NCBI RefSeq assembly: GCF_012932795.1
Contig: NZ_LANA01000001.1
Location: forward strand, 688,858 to 752,857
From: Candidatus Pelagibacter communis
Lineage (GTDB): Bacteria; Pseudomonadota; Alphaproteobacteria; Pelagibacterales; Pelagibacteraceae
Length of the DNA stretch: 64,000 nucleotides
Reading direction: 5' to 3'
The position numbers and the translations under genes are program-made. The notes under the pieces were generated by a model. It ran no database searches, had not been told where the DNA came from, and saw nothing but the letters and a program-made list of their open reading frames with translations. Position 1 is the first letter of the stretch, and every line of letters starts with the position of its first letter. Shown one piece after another: positions 20,055 through 27,687 of this stretch.

Positions 20055-20450
20055 ATGAATCAATTTATGAAAAAAGATATTCTTCCTTCAAATAGAAATT
20101 TTGGAATAGTATTTACAATTGTATTTCTTATTATTTCATTTTGGCCATTATTAAAAAATGGAGATATAAGATATTGGTCTTTAATAATTTCATTAATTTT
20201 TTTTGTTTTAGCTTTAATAAATTCAAAAATATTAACACCTTTAAACAAAGTATGGATGAAATTTGGTTTAATTCTAGGAAAAATTGTTTCTCCATTAGTA
20301 ATGGGACTTATATTTTTTTTCGTCGTTACTCCTACGGGGATTATTATGCGCCTTTTAGGAAAAGATCTTTTAAATTTAAAAAAAAAGAGTGCAAGCACAT
20401 ACTGGATAAAAAAAGAAAATAAAAATAATAATATGAAAAACCAATTTTAA
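20055..20450 (+). CDS. SxtJ-family membrane protein
   Basis: This 131-residue membrane protein has three or four hydrophobic segments (residues about 15-31, 40-57, 70-100). It matches the SxtJ-like family pattern: N-terminal FGIVFTIVFLIISFWPLL, NKVWMKFGLILGKIVSPLVM, FFVVTPTGIIMRLLGKDLL, and a Lys/Trp-containing tail. SxtJ-like proteins typically sit beside carbamoyltransferases of the NodU/CmcH type; their own function is not known. It is followed at once by a DUF5989-like protein and a carbamoyltransferase, forming a three-gene cassette. The ATG at 20067 is an alternative start. Confidence 0.8.
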   Translation: MNQFMKKDILPSNRNFGIVFTIVFLIISFWPLLKNGDIRYWSLIISLIFFVLALINSKILTPLNKVWMKFGLILGKIVSPLVMGLIFFFVVTPTGIIMRLLGKDLLNLKKKSASTYWIKKENKNNNMKNQF

Positions 20451-20600
20451 ATGAGTTTTTTAAAAGAATTTTGTGAATTTTTGAAAGTTAGAAAAAAATA
20501 TTGGCTGCTTCCAATAATATTTGTTTTGGTGTTGTTTGGGGGTTTAATTATTTTAAGCCAAGGTTCAGCTATAGCTCCATTTATTTATACAATATTTTAG
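20451..20600 (+). CDS. DUF5989-like small membrane protein
   Basis: This 49-residue protein has an N-terminal amphipathic part (MSFLKEFCEFLKVRKKYWLL) and one membrane helix ending in GSAIAPFIYTIF. The WLLPI, G-rich helix and GSAIAPFIYTIF tail are the recognisable form of the small DUF5989 family that accompanies SxtJ and carbamoyltransferase genes. The ATG follows the SxtJ stop directly, and its TAG overlaps the GTG of the next gene by one base, so the three are translationally coupled. Confidence 0.75.
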   Translation: MSFLKEFCEFLKVRKKYWLLPIIFVLVLFGGLIILSQGSAIAPFIYTIF

Positions 20601-22435
20601 TGACTAGTATATTAGGAATTTCTGCTTTTTATCATGATAGTGCCGCATCAATAATAAATAATGGAAAAATAATATCTGCTGCGCAAGAAGAGAGATTTAC
20701 TAGAATAAAACACGATTCTAAATATCCACATAATGCAGTCAATTTTGTTTTAAAACATTCAAATCTTAAACTGTCAGAAGTCGATCACATAGTATTTTTT
20801 GAAAAACCATTTCTTAAATTTGAAAGATTGCTTGAAACATACGTAGCTTTTGCTCCCAAAGGTTTTTTACAATTTACAAAATCAATGCCAATTTGGCTTA
20901 AAGAAAAATTATTTCAAAAAAAATTACTTTTTAACCATTTAAAAGAACATGATAGTGATTTTAATAATGAAAATAAAATATGTTTTTCTGAACATCACTT
21001 AAGTCATGCAGCAAGTGCTTTTTTTCCATCACCATTTGAAGAAGCTGTTATTTTAACTGCCGATGGAGTAGGAGAATGGGCTACAACCACTGTAGCAGTT
21101 GGAAAGGGCAATCAATTAGAAATTAAAAAAGAGATCCATTTCCCTCATTCACTTGGACTTCTTTACTCTGCGTTTACTTATTACACGGGATTTAAAGTTA
21201 ATAGTGGAGAATATAAACTTATGGGGTTAGCTCCATATGGCAACCCAATTTATGAGAATAAAATAAAAAAACTAATAGATATTAAAGATGATGGATCTTT
21301 TATGTTGGATCAAAATTATTTTAATTATTCAACAGGATTAACAATGACTAATACAAAATTTAACCATTTATTTGGCCAAAAACCTAGAGATCCTAAAAAA
21401 GATCAGTTGACCCAATTTCACATGGACATTGCAGCTTCAATTCAAAAAGTGACAGAGGAAGTAATGATTAAATTAGCGAAAGCTATTCGTAAAGAATATA
21501 ATATTGTGAATTTATGCCTCGCTGGTGGTGTGGCTTTAAATTGTGTAGCTAATGGAAAAATTCTTAAGCAGAAAATTTTTGAAAATATTTGGATTCAGCC
21601 TGCGGCTGGAGACGCTGGTGGGTCATTGGGAGCTGCTTTAGCCTTATGGCATATTGAACAAGGAAATAAAAGAGAGGTTAACCAAGAAGATGATATGAAT
21701 GGTTCCTATTTAGGATCTGAATTTTCTCAAGACGAAATTGAGAAAGAGTTAAATTCTATTGGAGCAAATTACCAAACTTTTGATTATGAAAATTTAATTA
21801 ATGAGACTTCCGAACACTTGTCAAAGCAAAAAATTATTGGATGGTTTCAAGGAAGAATGGAATTTGGTCCAAGGGCCCTAGGAGGAAGGTCTATTTTAGG
21901 AGATCCAAGATCTGACAAAATGCAAAAAAACTTAAATTTAAAAATTAAATATCGAGAAAGTTTTAGACCATTTGCACCATCAGTTTTGAGGGAAGATTTA
22001 TCCAACTGGTTTGATATGAATGTTGATAGTCCTTATATGCTGCTAGTCTCTGACATTAATCCAGCAAAAAAATTCGAAATGAATGATGAACAAAAAGAAC
22101 TCTTTGGTATTGATAAACTAAATATTAAAAGATCAGAAATACCTGCTGTTACTCATGTTGATTATTCAGCAAGAATTCAAACAGTAAATAAAAAAACTAA
22201 TAAACGTTATTACGATTTAATATCAAAATTTAAAGAAAAAACTAGTTGTCCTGTAATAGTTAATACTTCATTTAATGTAAGAGGTGAACCAATTGTAAAT
22301 TCACCAACCGATGCATTTAATTGTTTTATGGGAACTGAACTAGATTATCTAGTTATCGGCAATTGTATTTTAGACAAAAATAAACAAGATCCTAATCTTA
22401 AAAAAGACTATACAAAAGAATTCGAATTAGATTAA
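20600..22435 (+). CDS. carbamoyltransferase (NodU/CmcH/TobZ family)
   Basis: Enzymes of this family make a carbamoyl-adenylate from carbamoyl phosphate and ATP and transfer the carbamoyl group to a sugar or secondary metabolite. The N-terminal Kae1-like domain shows GISAFYHDSAAS, AAQEERFTRIKHD, SEHHLSHAASAFFPS and LTADGVGEW. Next come LAGGVALNCVANGK and AAGDAGGSLGAAL, then the C-terminal GPRALGGRSILGDPR, RESFRPFAPSVL and NTSFNVRGEPIV. The 611-residue protein starts at GTG 20600, overlapping the previous stop by one base. In this setting a cell-surface glycan is a plausible substrate, but that is inference. Confidence 0.93.
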   Translation: MTSILGISAFYHDSAASIINNGKIISAAQEERFTRIKHDSKYPHNAVNFVLKHSNLKLSEVDHIVFFEKPFLKFERLLETYVAFAPKGFLQFTKSMPIWLKEKLFQKKLLFNHLKEHDSDFNNENKICFSEHHLSHAASAFFPSPFEEAVILTADGVGEWATTTVAVGKGNQLEIKKEIHFPHSLGLLYSAFTYYTGFKVNSGEYKLMGLAPYGNPIYENKIKKLIDIKDDGSFMLDQNYFNYSTGLTMTNTKFNHLFGQKPRDPKKDQLTQFHMDIAASIQKVTEEVMIKLAKAIRKEYNIVNLCLAGGVALNCVANGKILKQKIFENIWIQPAAGDAGGSLGAALALWHIEQGNKREVNQEDDMNGSYLGSEFSQDEIEKELNSIGANYQTFDYENLINETSEHLSKQKIIGWFQGRMEFGPRALGGRSILGDPRSDKMQKNLNLKIKYRESFRPFAPSVLREDLSNWFDMNVDSPYMLLVSDINPAKKFEMNDEQKELFGIDKLNIKRSEIPAVTHVDYSARIQTVNKKTNKRYYDLISKFKEKTSCPVIVNTSFNVRGEPIVNSPTDAFNCFMGTELDYLVIGNCILDKNKQDPNLKKDYTKEFELD

Positions 22436-22533
22436 GTAAATTGATTTAATTTTTTTGCAAAGTCTAAATAAATTTTTGAAATATTATGTTATGGTTTACT
22501 TTCAACAATAGGAGTTCCTAAATCCCCAAGCCT
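22432..22533 (-). pseudogene. truncated remnant of the mrp 3' end
   Basis: Read on the minus strand this encodes LGDLGTPIVESKP, a stop, then HNISKIYLDFAKKLNQFT and a final stop. It aligns without gaps to the intact Mrp C-terminus (CGDNGKPIVEANP, then NHEVSKIYLDFAKKIKSTYL); by hand 19 of 31 residues are identical. Only the last 30-odd codons are present, with one internal stop, and similarity ends near 22533. Its terminal stop overlaps that of the convergent carbamoyltransferase. The intact gene is at 26812-27636 in the same orientation. Confidence 0.8.
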
Positions 22534-22534
22534 A

Positions 22535-22578
22535 ATGACAAGGTTCACGAGAGTTCGAGTCTCTCTGATTGCATCATC
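22535..22578 (+). pseudogene. tRNA-like 3' end remnant
   Basis: After the mrp remnant, the plus strand carries GAGAG-TTCGAGT-CTCTC, a perfect 5-bp stem with a canonical seven-base T-psi-C loop. It is followed by TGATTGC-A, which reads as the 3' acceptor strand and discriminator of a tRNA, and then by T-rich sequence. A short CCT...AGG pair upstream could be a long variable arm, suggesting a Leu- or Ser-type tRNA. No 5' half or matching acceptor strand precedes it, because that space is mrp-derived. tRNA 3' ends are classic integration sites. Confidence 0.5.
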
Positions 22579-22590
22579 TTTTTTATTATT

Positions 22591-24003
22591 TTATTTATTA
22601 ATAATTCGGTCATTTAAAAGTCTACTTCTTATTGCCTCTCCAATAAGCTTGTAACCGGTTGAATTGTAATGGACGCCTATTTCAAATGGAAATAGAGACA
22701 GTGGGTTTGGGTGAGGTTTAAAAACATTTTTATGTATATCAATAATTGGAATATCTAAATTTTTAACAATTTTGAATATTTCATCAAGATTATGATATTT
22801 CTCTTTTTTTGAATATCTTTCTAAAGGAGGCAAATAAACAAAATACATCTTTCCACCCCATTCAGAAATATTTTGTTTACTCATTGACAGTATATTCTTA
22901 AATACAGGGGATATTTTTGGTCTTAACTCAAGAAGTTTTCTTGATTGAGATAATTTTATGAAATTTATTAATTTTTTATTAAAACTTTTATTAAAATTAA
23001 AAGATTTTTCTTCTTCAAAATTTTGAATTTTATCTTTTTCTGAGATAATAAATTCTTCTAATATTTCATCGATGTCTGATTGTTTGTCTCTTAAATTCTG
23101 AGAAAAATTTTTATCATAGTAATATCTTTTTAAAGTTGACGATTTCATTTCATTTTTAAGATCACTTAGGTCATTCATGTAAAAAAACCACAGGACAATT
23201 TTTGGTCTTAATGGTAGGGCATATTCTCTAAGTATTGCCATTTCTATAAGTGGTCCACTTCCACCCTTTCCTAAATTAATTACATTTAAATTAAAATTTC
23301 TTAATACAGCACTAATATCTTCATTTTTTTTTGACGCGTAACCTTCCACAAATGAGTCTCCAATCATTGCAATGATTTCTGTTTTGTCTTGGTAAATACT
23401 ATCTGGGTTGTTAAAACCAAATCTATCAGTTTTAATAACTGTATAAATTCCTGTTTCGTTACTTAGAACTGATAAAGATTTTGCAATTGAACCTAAAGGA
23501 TAAATTTTTTTGTTATTATGATAAAAACCATCAGTATCAGCAAAATGTAAAGGGTTTATATTTGGATATGCTTTGTAACCAGACTCAATTAAATCATCAA
23601 TTACTTCTATTTTATCTCTATCATCATAGGGTTTGCCCGTTTGTTTTGCCAAGTCTTTAATATTTATTTTTAATCTATCTGTTTTTAAAAGATAACTTTT
23701 ATTTAAAAAAATCAAAGAAACCTCTAAAGTATAAAAAGTAATACCTAAAGATAATAAAATTAAACTAATATTAATTTTGTTGTTATCACTAGTATATTTA
23801 TAAGATGTAAATATAAATATTATTAATATTATGCTAAAAATTAGACTTATTGAGTAAAATTTTAAAGATACAAATTCTGGTGGATATAAAATTCTATTTA
23901 TTGAGTATGAAAATAATATTAAAGAAAATAAAAAGCTTATAAAAAAAATTAATTTAGAAAATATTAATAATTTTTTTGTTATTTTTTTATTTTTTTTTTC
24001 CAT
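22591..24003 (-). CDS. SGNH/GDSL-hydrolase-like membrane protein
   Basis: This 470-residue protein has three membrane helices in the first 115 residues (about 12-36, 45-68 and 75-100) and a C-terminal SGNH-type domain. The catalytic serine block is MIGDSFVEGYA (about residue 216), a Gly block is NLGKGGSGP, and the late His lies in GVHYNSTGYKLIGE. The usual Asp three residues before this His appears to be replaced (EIGVH). Such proteins are often found with carbamoyltransferase or O-antigen modification genes and may add or remove acyl groups. The start codon lies only about 15 bases from the tmRNA terminal hairpin, with no Shine-Dalgarno sequence visible. Confidence 0.75.
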   Translation of the reverse strand: MEKKNKKITKKLLIFSKLIFFISFLFSLILFSYSINRILYPPEFVSLKFYSISLIFSIILIIFIFTSYKYTSDNNKINISLILLSLGITFYTLEVSLIFLNKSYLLKTDRLKINIKDLAKQTGKPYDDRDKIEVIDDLIESGYKAYPNINPLHFADTDGFYHNNKKIYPLGSIAKSLSVLSNETGIYTVIKTDRFGFNNPDSIYQDKTEIIAMIGDSFVEGYASKKNEDISAVLRNFNLNVINLGKGGSGPLIEMAILREYALPLRPKIVLWFFYMNDLSDLKNEMKSSTLKRYYYDKNFSQNLRDKQSDIDEILEEFIISEKDKIQNFEEEKSFNFNKSFNKKLINFIKLSQSRKLLELRPKISPVFKNILSMSKQNISEWGGKMYFVYLPPLERYSKKEKYHNLDEIFKIVKNLDIPIIDIHKNVFKPHPNPLSLFPFEIGVHYNSTGYKLIGEAIRSRLLNDRIINK

Positions 24004-24006
24004 TTT

Positions 24007-24042
24007 AAAAAAAGTAAGGGGCGTTCTGTTACCCGGTGCCCC
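24007..24042 (-). terminator. terminal hairpin and T-run of ssrA
   Basis: On the minus strand GGGGC (24038-24042) pairs with GCCCC (24018-24022), followed by TTAC and a run of seven T. It may be both the last structural element of the coding piece and an intrinsic terminator. The SGNH start codon follows within a few bases, so some read-through would be needed to express that gene from the ssrA promoter. Confidence 0.55.
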
Positions 24043-24276
24043 GGACCGTGCTTCTATAATTAACCTAAGTTAATTATGCAGCAATAGCGTAACTTTCGTT
24101 AGCATTTAAAGTTTAGCCCGTTACGGTGGAACAATCCCGAACGAAAGAATAGCCTTTAGTCACCCGTCGATCCTGTTTCACCCCCATAAGTTGCAATGGT
24201 GGAGGTGGTGGGTACTGCCCCCACGTCCGTAATGGTTATTACGAAATTCGTTTATCGTCGTAGTTGGCAAGCCAAC
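24014..24276 (-). ncRNA. ssrA: two-piece (circularly permuted) tmRNA
   Basis: On the minus strand the acceptor piece comes first: a GTTGGC/GCCAAC hairpin (24263-24276), the T-arm GTGGG-GGCAGTA-CCCAC, acceptor strand CACCTCC (24201-24207), discriminator A and an encoded CCA (24197-24199). A spacer of 11 bases follows, then the coding piece starting GGGGGTG (24179-24185), which pairs fully with CACCTCC with one G-U. Next are GGATCGACGGGTG, typical of tmRNA 5' ends, and a tag frame at 24074-24103 encoding ANESYAIAA and TAA, with the stop codon in a 7-bp hairpin. The split design is characteristic of alphaproteobacteria. tmRNA rescues stalled ribosomes and tags the product for proteolysis. Confidence 0.93.
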
Positions 24277-24334
24277 AAAACTAATATAGATCATATAAAA
24301 TTATAATCAATTAATTATGTATATTTAGATTTTT

Positions 24335-25033
24335 ATGTCAGAAAAGTTTAAAAAATTTACAGATAGAATAGAAAATCCAGAAATAAGAAAACTTTGGTAT
24401 GAGTTTCCTGGCGTAAAGAAAAAATTTTTTGATTTTTTTTATGTAGAATTGATGAAATTTGAAAACCCAAAAATTTTAGAATTTGGAGTAAGACATGGTG
24501 TTTCTACTTCTTTATTTTTAGATGTCTGTGGTCAAAATAATGGCAATTTGTACTCAGTGGATGTTGAGGATTATTCATATCAATTTAAAAATGAAAAGTG
24601 GAAATTCATACAAAGCAAAGATGATAATTTTGCCAAAATTGAAGCAGAAATACCAAAAGAATTTGATGTTATTTTTTTAGATACCATCCATAAGTCAGAG
24701 CATGTGTCTAATATATTTTATTACTATTATAAAAAACTTAAAGTAGGTGGGTTATTTATTATTGATGACATAAGTTGGCTTTTGTACACTAAAAATAACA
24801 AGCATGATCATTTTTTTAAAGAAATTAATAATCATGAAACCTTTAAAAAAATTTTGAACATTTATAATTCTAATCAAGAAAAATTTGATATTCATTTTAA
24901 CTTTTGTGATACTGGAGCTGTTAAAATTATTAAGAGAAAACATGATAAACTAAACGAATCAAAAATAATATATTCAAGAGAAAATACGCTTAAGAATTAT
25001 TTAAGAAAATTGTATATAAAATTTAAAAAGTAA
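24335..25033 (+). CDS. class I SAM-dependent methyltransferase-like protein
   Basis: This 232-residue protein shows the Rossmann motif I ILEFGVRHGVSTSLFLD (about residues 48-64), an acidic motif II ending in YSVDVED, and a post-strand-4 motif FDVIFLDTIHKSEHV followed by LKVGGLFIIDDISW. This pattern matches the Methyltransf_24 type used on small molecules or sugars, so substrate and even activity are unproven. It is divergent from ssrA, with 58 bases between, and lies among envelope-modification cargo. It looks like part of the variable region rather than of the thyX unit. Confidence 0.7.
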   Translation: MSEKFKKFTDRIENPEIRKLWYEFPGVKKKFFDFFYVELMKFENPKILEFGVRHGVSTSLFLDVCGQNNGNLYSVDVEDYSYQFKNEKWKFIQSKDDNFAKIEAEIPKEFDVIFLDTIHKSEHVSNIFYYYYKKLKVGGLFIIDDISWLLYTKNNKHDHFFKEINNHETFKKILNIYNSNQEKFDIHFNFCDTGAVKIIKRKHDKLNESKIIYSRENTLKNYLRKLYIKFKK

Positions 25034-25068
25034 TATAAAATTTAGTTCTAAAAGATTCTAATAAAATT

Positions 25069-26016
25069 ATGAAATTAACTAAAGAACAATCACAAGAGAT
25101 TAAAGATCAACAGTCTCAAAAAAATCAAACAAAAAGAGTTACCGCCCTAGGCCTTGAAAGTATTCTTTATGATGCAATACCAGCTTTAGACCATGGATTT
25201 GTAAGAGTGGTTGATTACATGGGTGATGATACATCTATAGTGCAATCGGCTAGAGTTTCTTATGGAAAAGGAACAAAACAAGTTTCTACAGATAGTGGTT
25301 TGATCAAATATTTAATGAGACACTGGCATAGCACTCCATTTGAAATGTGTGAAATAAAATACCATGTTAAACTTCCAATTTTCATCGCGCGGCAATGGAT
25401 TAGACACAGAACAGCGAATGTAAATGAATACTCAGCAAGATATTCCATACTTGATAAAGAATTTTATTTACCGACAGCAGAAAATTTAGCCGCTCAATCT
25501 GCAAGCAACCGACAAGGCAGGGGTGATGTTGTTGATGGTGAACAAGCAAAAGAGGTTTTAGAACTTTTAAAAAATGATGCTGAGAGAACTTACGATAACT
25601 ATGAATTAATGTTAAACGAAAGATTTGATGGAACTACTATTGATGAGAGCAAAAAAGGTTTAGCCAGAGAACTTGCAAGAATGAACTTAACTTTAAATAC
25701 CTATACTCAGTGGTATTGGAAAACAGATTTATTAAATTTAATGAATTTTTTAAGACTTAGAGCGGATAGTCATGCACAATATGAAATAAGAGTGTATGCA
25801 GATATCATGTTAGATACTGTAAAGAAATGGGTTCCAATTACTTATGATGCATTTATGGACTATAGAGTTGGTGGCACAGAAATTTCAGCAAAGGGAAAAT
25901 TAATTATTAAAAAATTAATTAGAGGTGAAAAAGTTTCTCTCGAAGACTCAGGCTTGTCAAAAAGAGAATGGAATGAATTGATGGAAGCTTTTGATCTCAA
26001 AAGTATGCTAATTTAA
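25069..26016 (+). CDS. thyX: flavin-dependent thymidylate synthase
   Basis: ThyX makes dTMP from dUMP using methylene-tetrahydrofolate and FAD/NADPH. The family motif appears as [14 protein letters not shown] (about residues 121-134), preceded by [19 protein letters not shown] and FIARQW. The C-terminal active-site part includes [19 protein letters not shown]. The RHR-x2-x-x-NE core is intact. At 315 residues it is the longer form seen in alphaproteobacteria. I see no thyA in the window. ThyX is a common choice in reduced genomes. Confidence 0.96.
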   Translation: MKLTKEQSQEIKDQQSQKNQTKRVTALGLESILYDAIPALDHGFVRVVDYMGDDTSIVQSARVSYGKGTKQVSTDSGLIKYLMRHWHSTPFEMCEIKYHVKLPIFIARQWIRHRTANVNEYSARYSILDKEFYLPTAENLAAQSASNRQGRGDVVDGEQAKEVLELLKNDAERTYDNYELMLNERFDGTTIDESKKGLARELARMNLTLNTYTQWYWKTDLLNLMNFLRLRADSHAQYEIRVYADIMLDTVKKWVPITYDAFMDYRVGGTEISAKGKLIIKKLIRGEKVSLEDSGLSKREWNELMEAFDLKSMLI

Positions 26017-26040
26017 TTATTCAAATAAACTATAAAAAAG

Positions 26041-26790
26041 TTGAAAAAAAAAGCTGCAATTTTAATCTCTGGAAATATTCGGCTTTTTGAAGAAAATAAA
26101 AAATTTTACCAAAAAATTTTTGAGAATTATGATTGTGATGTATTTGCATCTGTTTGGGACAATCAAGAAAACTATAGTAATTTTGTTGATATTTTTAAAC
26201 CAAAATTAATTGAGACTAAAAAAGTAAAGAACTGGGAACATGAAATTGAAAAAATTAAATATGTTACAGGTGAAGAAGGAAGAAGTTATAATATAAAAAA
26301 TTCTTTTAATATGTGGGACTCTATAAGGAGTTCTATTCAACTCTTTCAATCATATGATGAAATAGAAAAATATGATATTGTGTGCAGATATAGATCAGAT
26401 TTAAAGTTATTAAATTTTCCAGATAATTATTTATTTAACCTGAAAAATAACCAGATCCTAGTTCCTGATTGCAACCATTATAGAGGTGTGAATGATCAAA
26501 TTTTTTTTATGAAACCTCGGTCAATTTTAAAATTGATAGATTTAATTCCATATATAATAAAATTGACAGAAAAAGGTTCTGTTTTTCACCCAGAATATTT
26601 ACTTTATAGATTTATAAATAGTCAAAACTTTAAAATTAATATTATTAAAAATTTTAATTATTTACAATTAGGCCCAAAAAAACATCATATGTATGAAATT
26701 AAACCTTCTAAAAAAGCACACATACCAATCAAAGATAAATTTTATATGAAAAAAATTAAGTATTTTTTTAGAATTAAAAGATATTTTTAA
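26041..26790 (+). CDS. unassigned protein, possibly glycosyltransferase-like
   Basis: This 249-residue protein is read from a TTG at 26041. It begins AAILISGNIRLFEENKKFY and has FENYDCDVFASVWDN and YDIVCRYRSDLKLLNFPDN. A start of the form ISGxxRxF with a later RxRxD motif is common in uncharacterised proteins of surface-polysaccharide loci, often annotated as glycosyltransferase-like. I do not recognise a defined family. The C-terminus is very basic (KKIKYFFRIKRYF). It lies between thyX and the 3' end of mrp and may be cargo of the variable region. Confidence 0.5.
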   Translation: MKKKAAILISGNIRLFEENKKFYQKIFENYDCDVFASVWDNQENYSNFVDIFKPKLIETKKVKNWEHEIEKIKYVTGEEGRSYNIKNSFNMWDSIRSSIQLFQSYDEIEKYDIVCRYRSDLKLLNFPDNYLFNLKNNQILVPDCNHYRGVNDQIFFMKPRSILKLIDLIPYIIKLTEKGSVFHPEYLLYRFINSQNFKINIIKNFNYLQLGPKKHHMYEIKPSKKAHIPIKDKFYMKKIKYFFRIKRYF

Positions 26791-26811
26791 GTAATGGTAT
26801 TTTATATTTAA

Positions 26812-27636
26812 TTAAAGATAAGTTGATTTAATTTTTTTAGCAAAATCTAAATATATTTTAGAGACTTCATGATTAGGATTTGCCTCTACTATTGGCTTTC
26901 CATTATCTCCACATTTTCCAACTTCAGGGTTTATTGGGATTTCACCTAAAAACTCTTTACTAAATTCTTCAGCAGTTTTTTTAACTCCACCTTCACCAAA
27001 TATTTTATATTTTTTTCCATCATCTCCAATAAAATAACTCATATTATCAACTAAACCTAAAATCTTAACTCCAAGCTTGTCAAACATTTTAATTCCTCTT
27101 TTAACATCTAGAAGAGCAACTTCTTGAGGAGTAGATACTATAATTGCCCCATCCATTTTAATTTCTTGAGAAAAAGTTAATTGAGTATCTCCAGTTCCTG
27201 GAGGCATATCAACAATTATAAAATCTAAATCTTTCCATGAAACTTTTTGTGTAAAAGTTTTAATAGCACTGGTAACCATAGGGCCTCGCCAAATCATTGG
27301 AGTTTGTTGGTCAGCAAGAAAACCAATTGACATACACTGAATATCATATTTTGTGATTGGAGTTAAAGTTTGACCATCACTTTTGGGTTTCTCATTTATA
27401 TCAAACATTTTTGGAATTGATGGGCCATAGATATCAGCATCAAGCAAACCAACTTTACAGCCTATTTGTTTTAAAGCCAGTGCTAGATTTGTTGCAAAAG
27501 TAGATTTACCAACACCACCTTTGGCACTAGATATAGCTATTGTAAATTTTGTTCCTAAAATTGGGTTCTTTATGAATTTTTTGGGCTCCAATTTAGTTTT
27601 CATTGCGTCACTTAGTTCTGGCTTTTTATCTGTCAT
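26812..27636 (-). CDS. mrp: Mrp/ApbC-family iron-sulfur cluster carrier ATPase
   Basis: This P-loop ATPase carries and transfers Fe-S clusters to apoproteins. The deviant Walker A is SSAKGGVGKSTFATNLA (about residues 36-52), followed by GLLDADIYGPSIPKMF, IVDMPPGTGDTQL and VDNMSYFIGDDGKKYKIFGEGG. The usual CxxC pair of Mrp seems to be absent from the MSYF(I/V) region. The protein is 274 residues and lacks the N-terminal MIP18/DUF59 domain of longer Mrps, keeping only a short leader. Its 3' end has a degraded copy at 22432-22533. It is divergent from hflK. Confidence 0.9.
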   Translation of the reverse strand: MTDKKPELSDAMKTKLEPKKFIKNPILGTKFTIAISSAKGGVGKSTFATNLALALKQIGCKVGLLDADIYGPSIPKMFDINEKPKSDGQTLTPITKYDIQCMSIGFLADQQTPMIWRGPMVTSAIKTFTQKVSWKDLDFIIVDMPPGTGDTQLTFSQEIKMDGAIIVSTPQEVALLDVKRGIKMFDKLGVKILGLVDNMSYFIGDDGKKYKIFGEGGVKKTAEEFSKEFLGEIPINPEVGKCGDNGKPIVEANPNHEVSKIYLDFAKKIKSTYL

Positions 27637-27687
27637 AACGTCATCATTACTTGTTTTTTACCTCAAAGACATTATATAGTTTGTCAT

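Noticed and set aside
20141-20422. Overlapping second frame inside the SxtJ gene
   Set aside because: The frame at 20055-20450 has the family pattern and is coupled to the next gene; the other frame has no recognisable content.
20501-20599. An upstream TTG start for the carbamoyltransferase
   Set aside because: It would lie inside the DUF5989-like gene and add residues with no family similarity. The GTG at 20600 overlaps the previous stop and starts just before the conserved domain.
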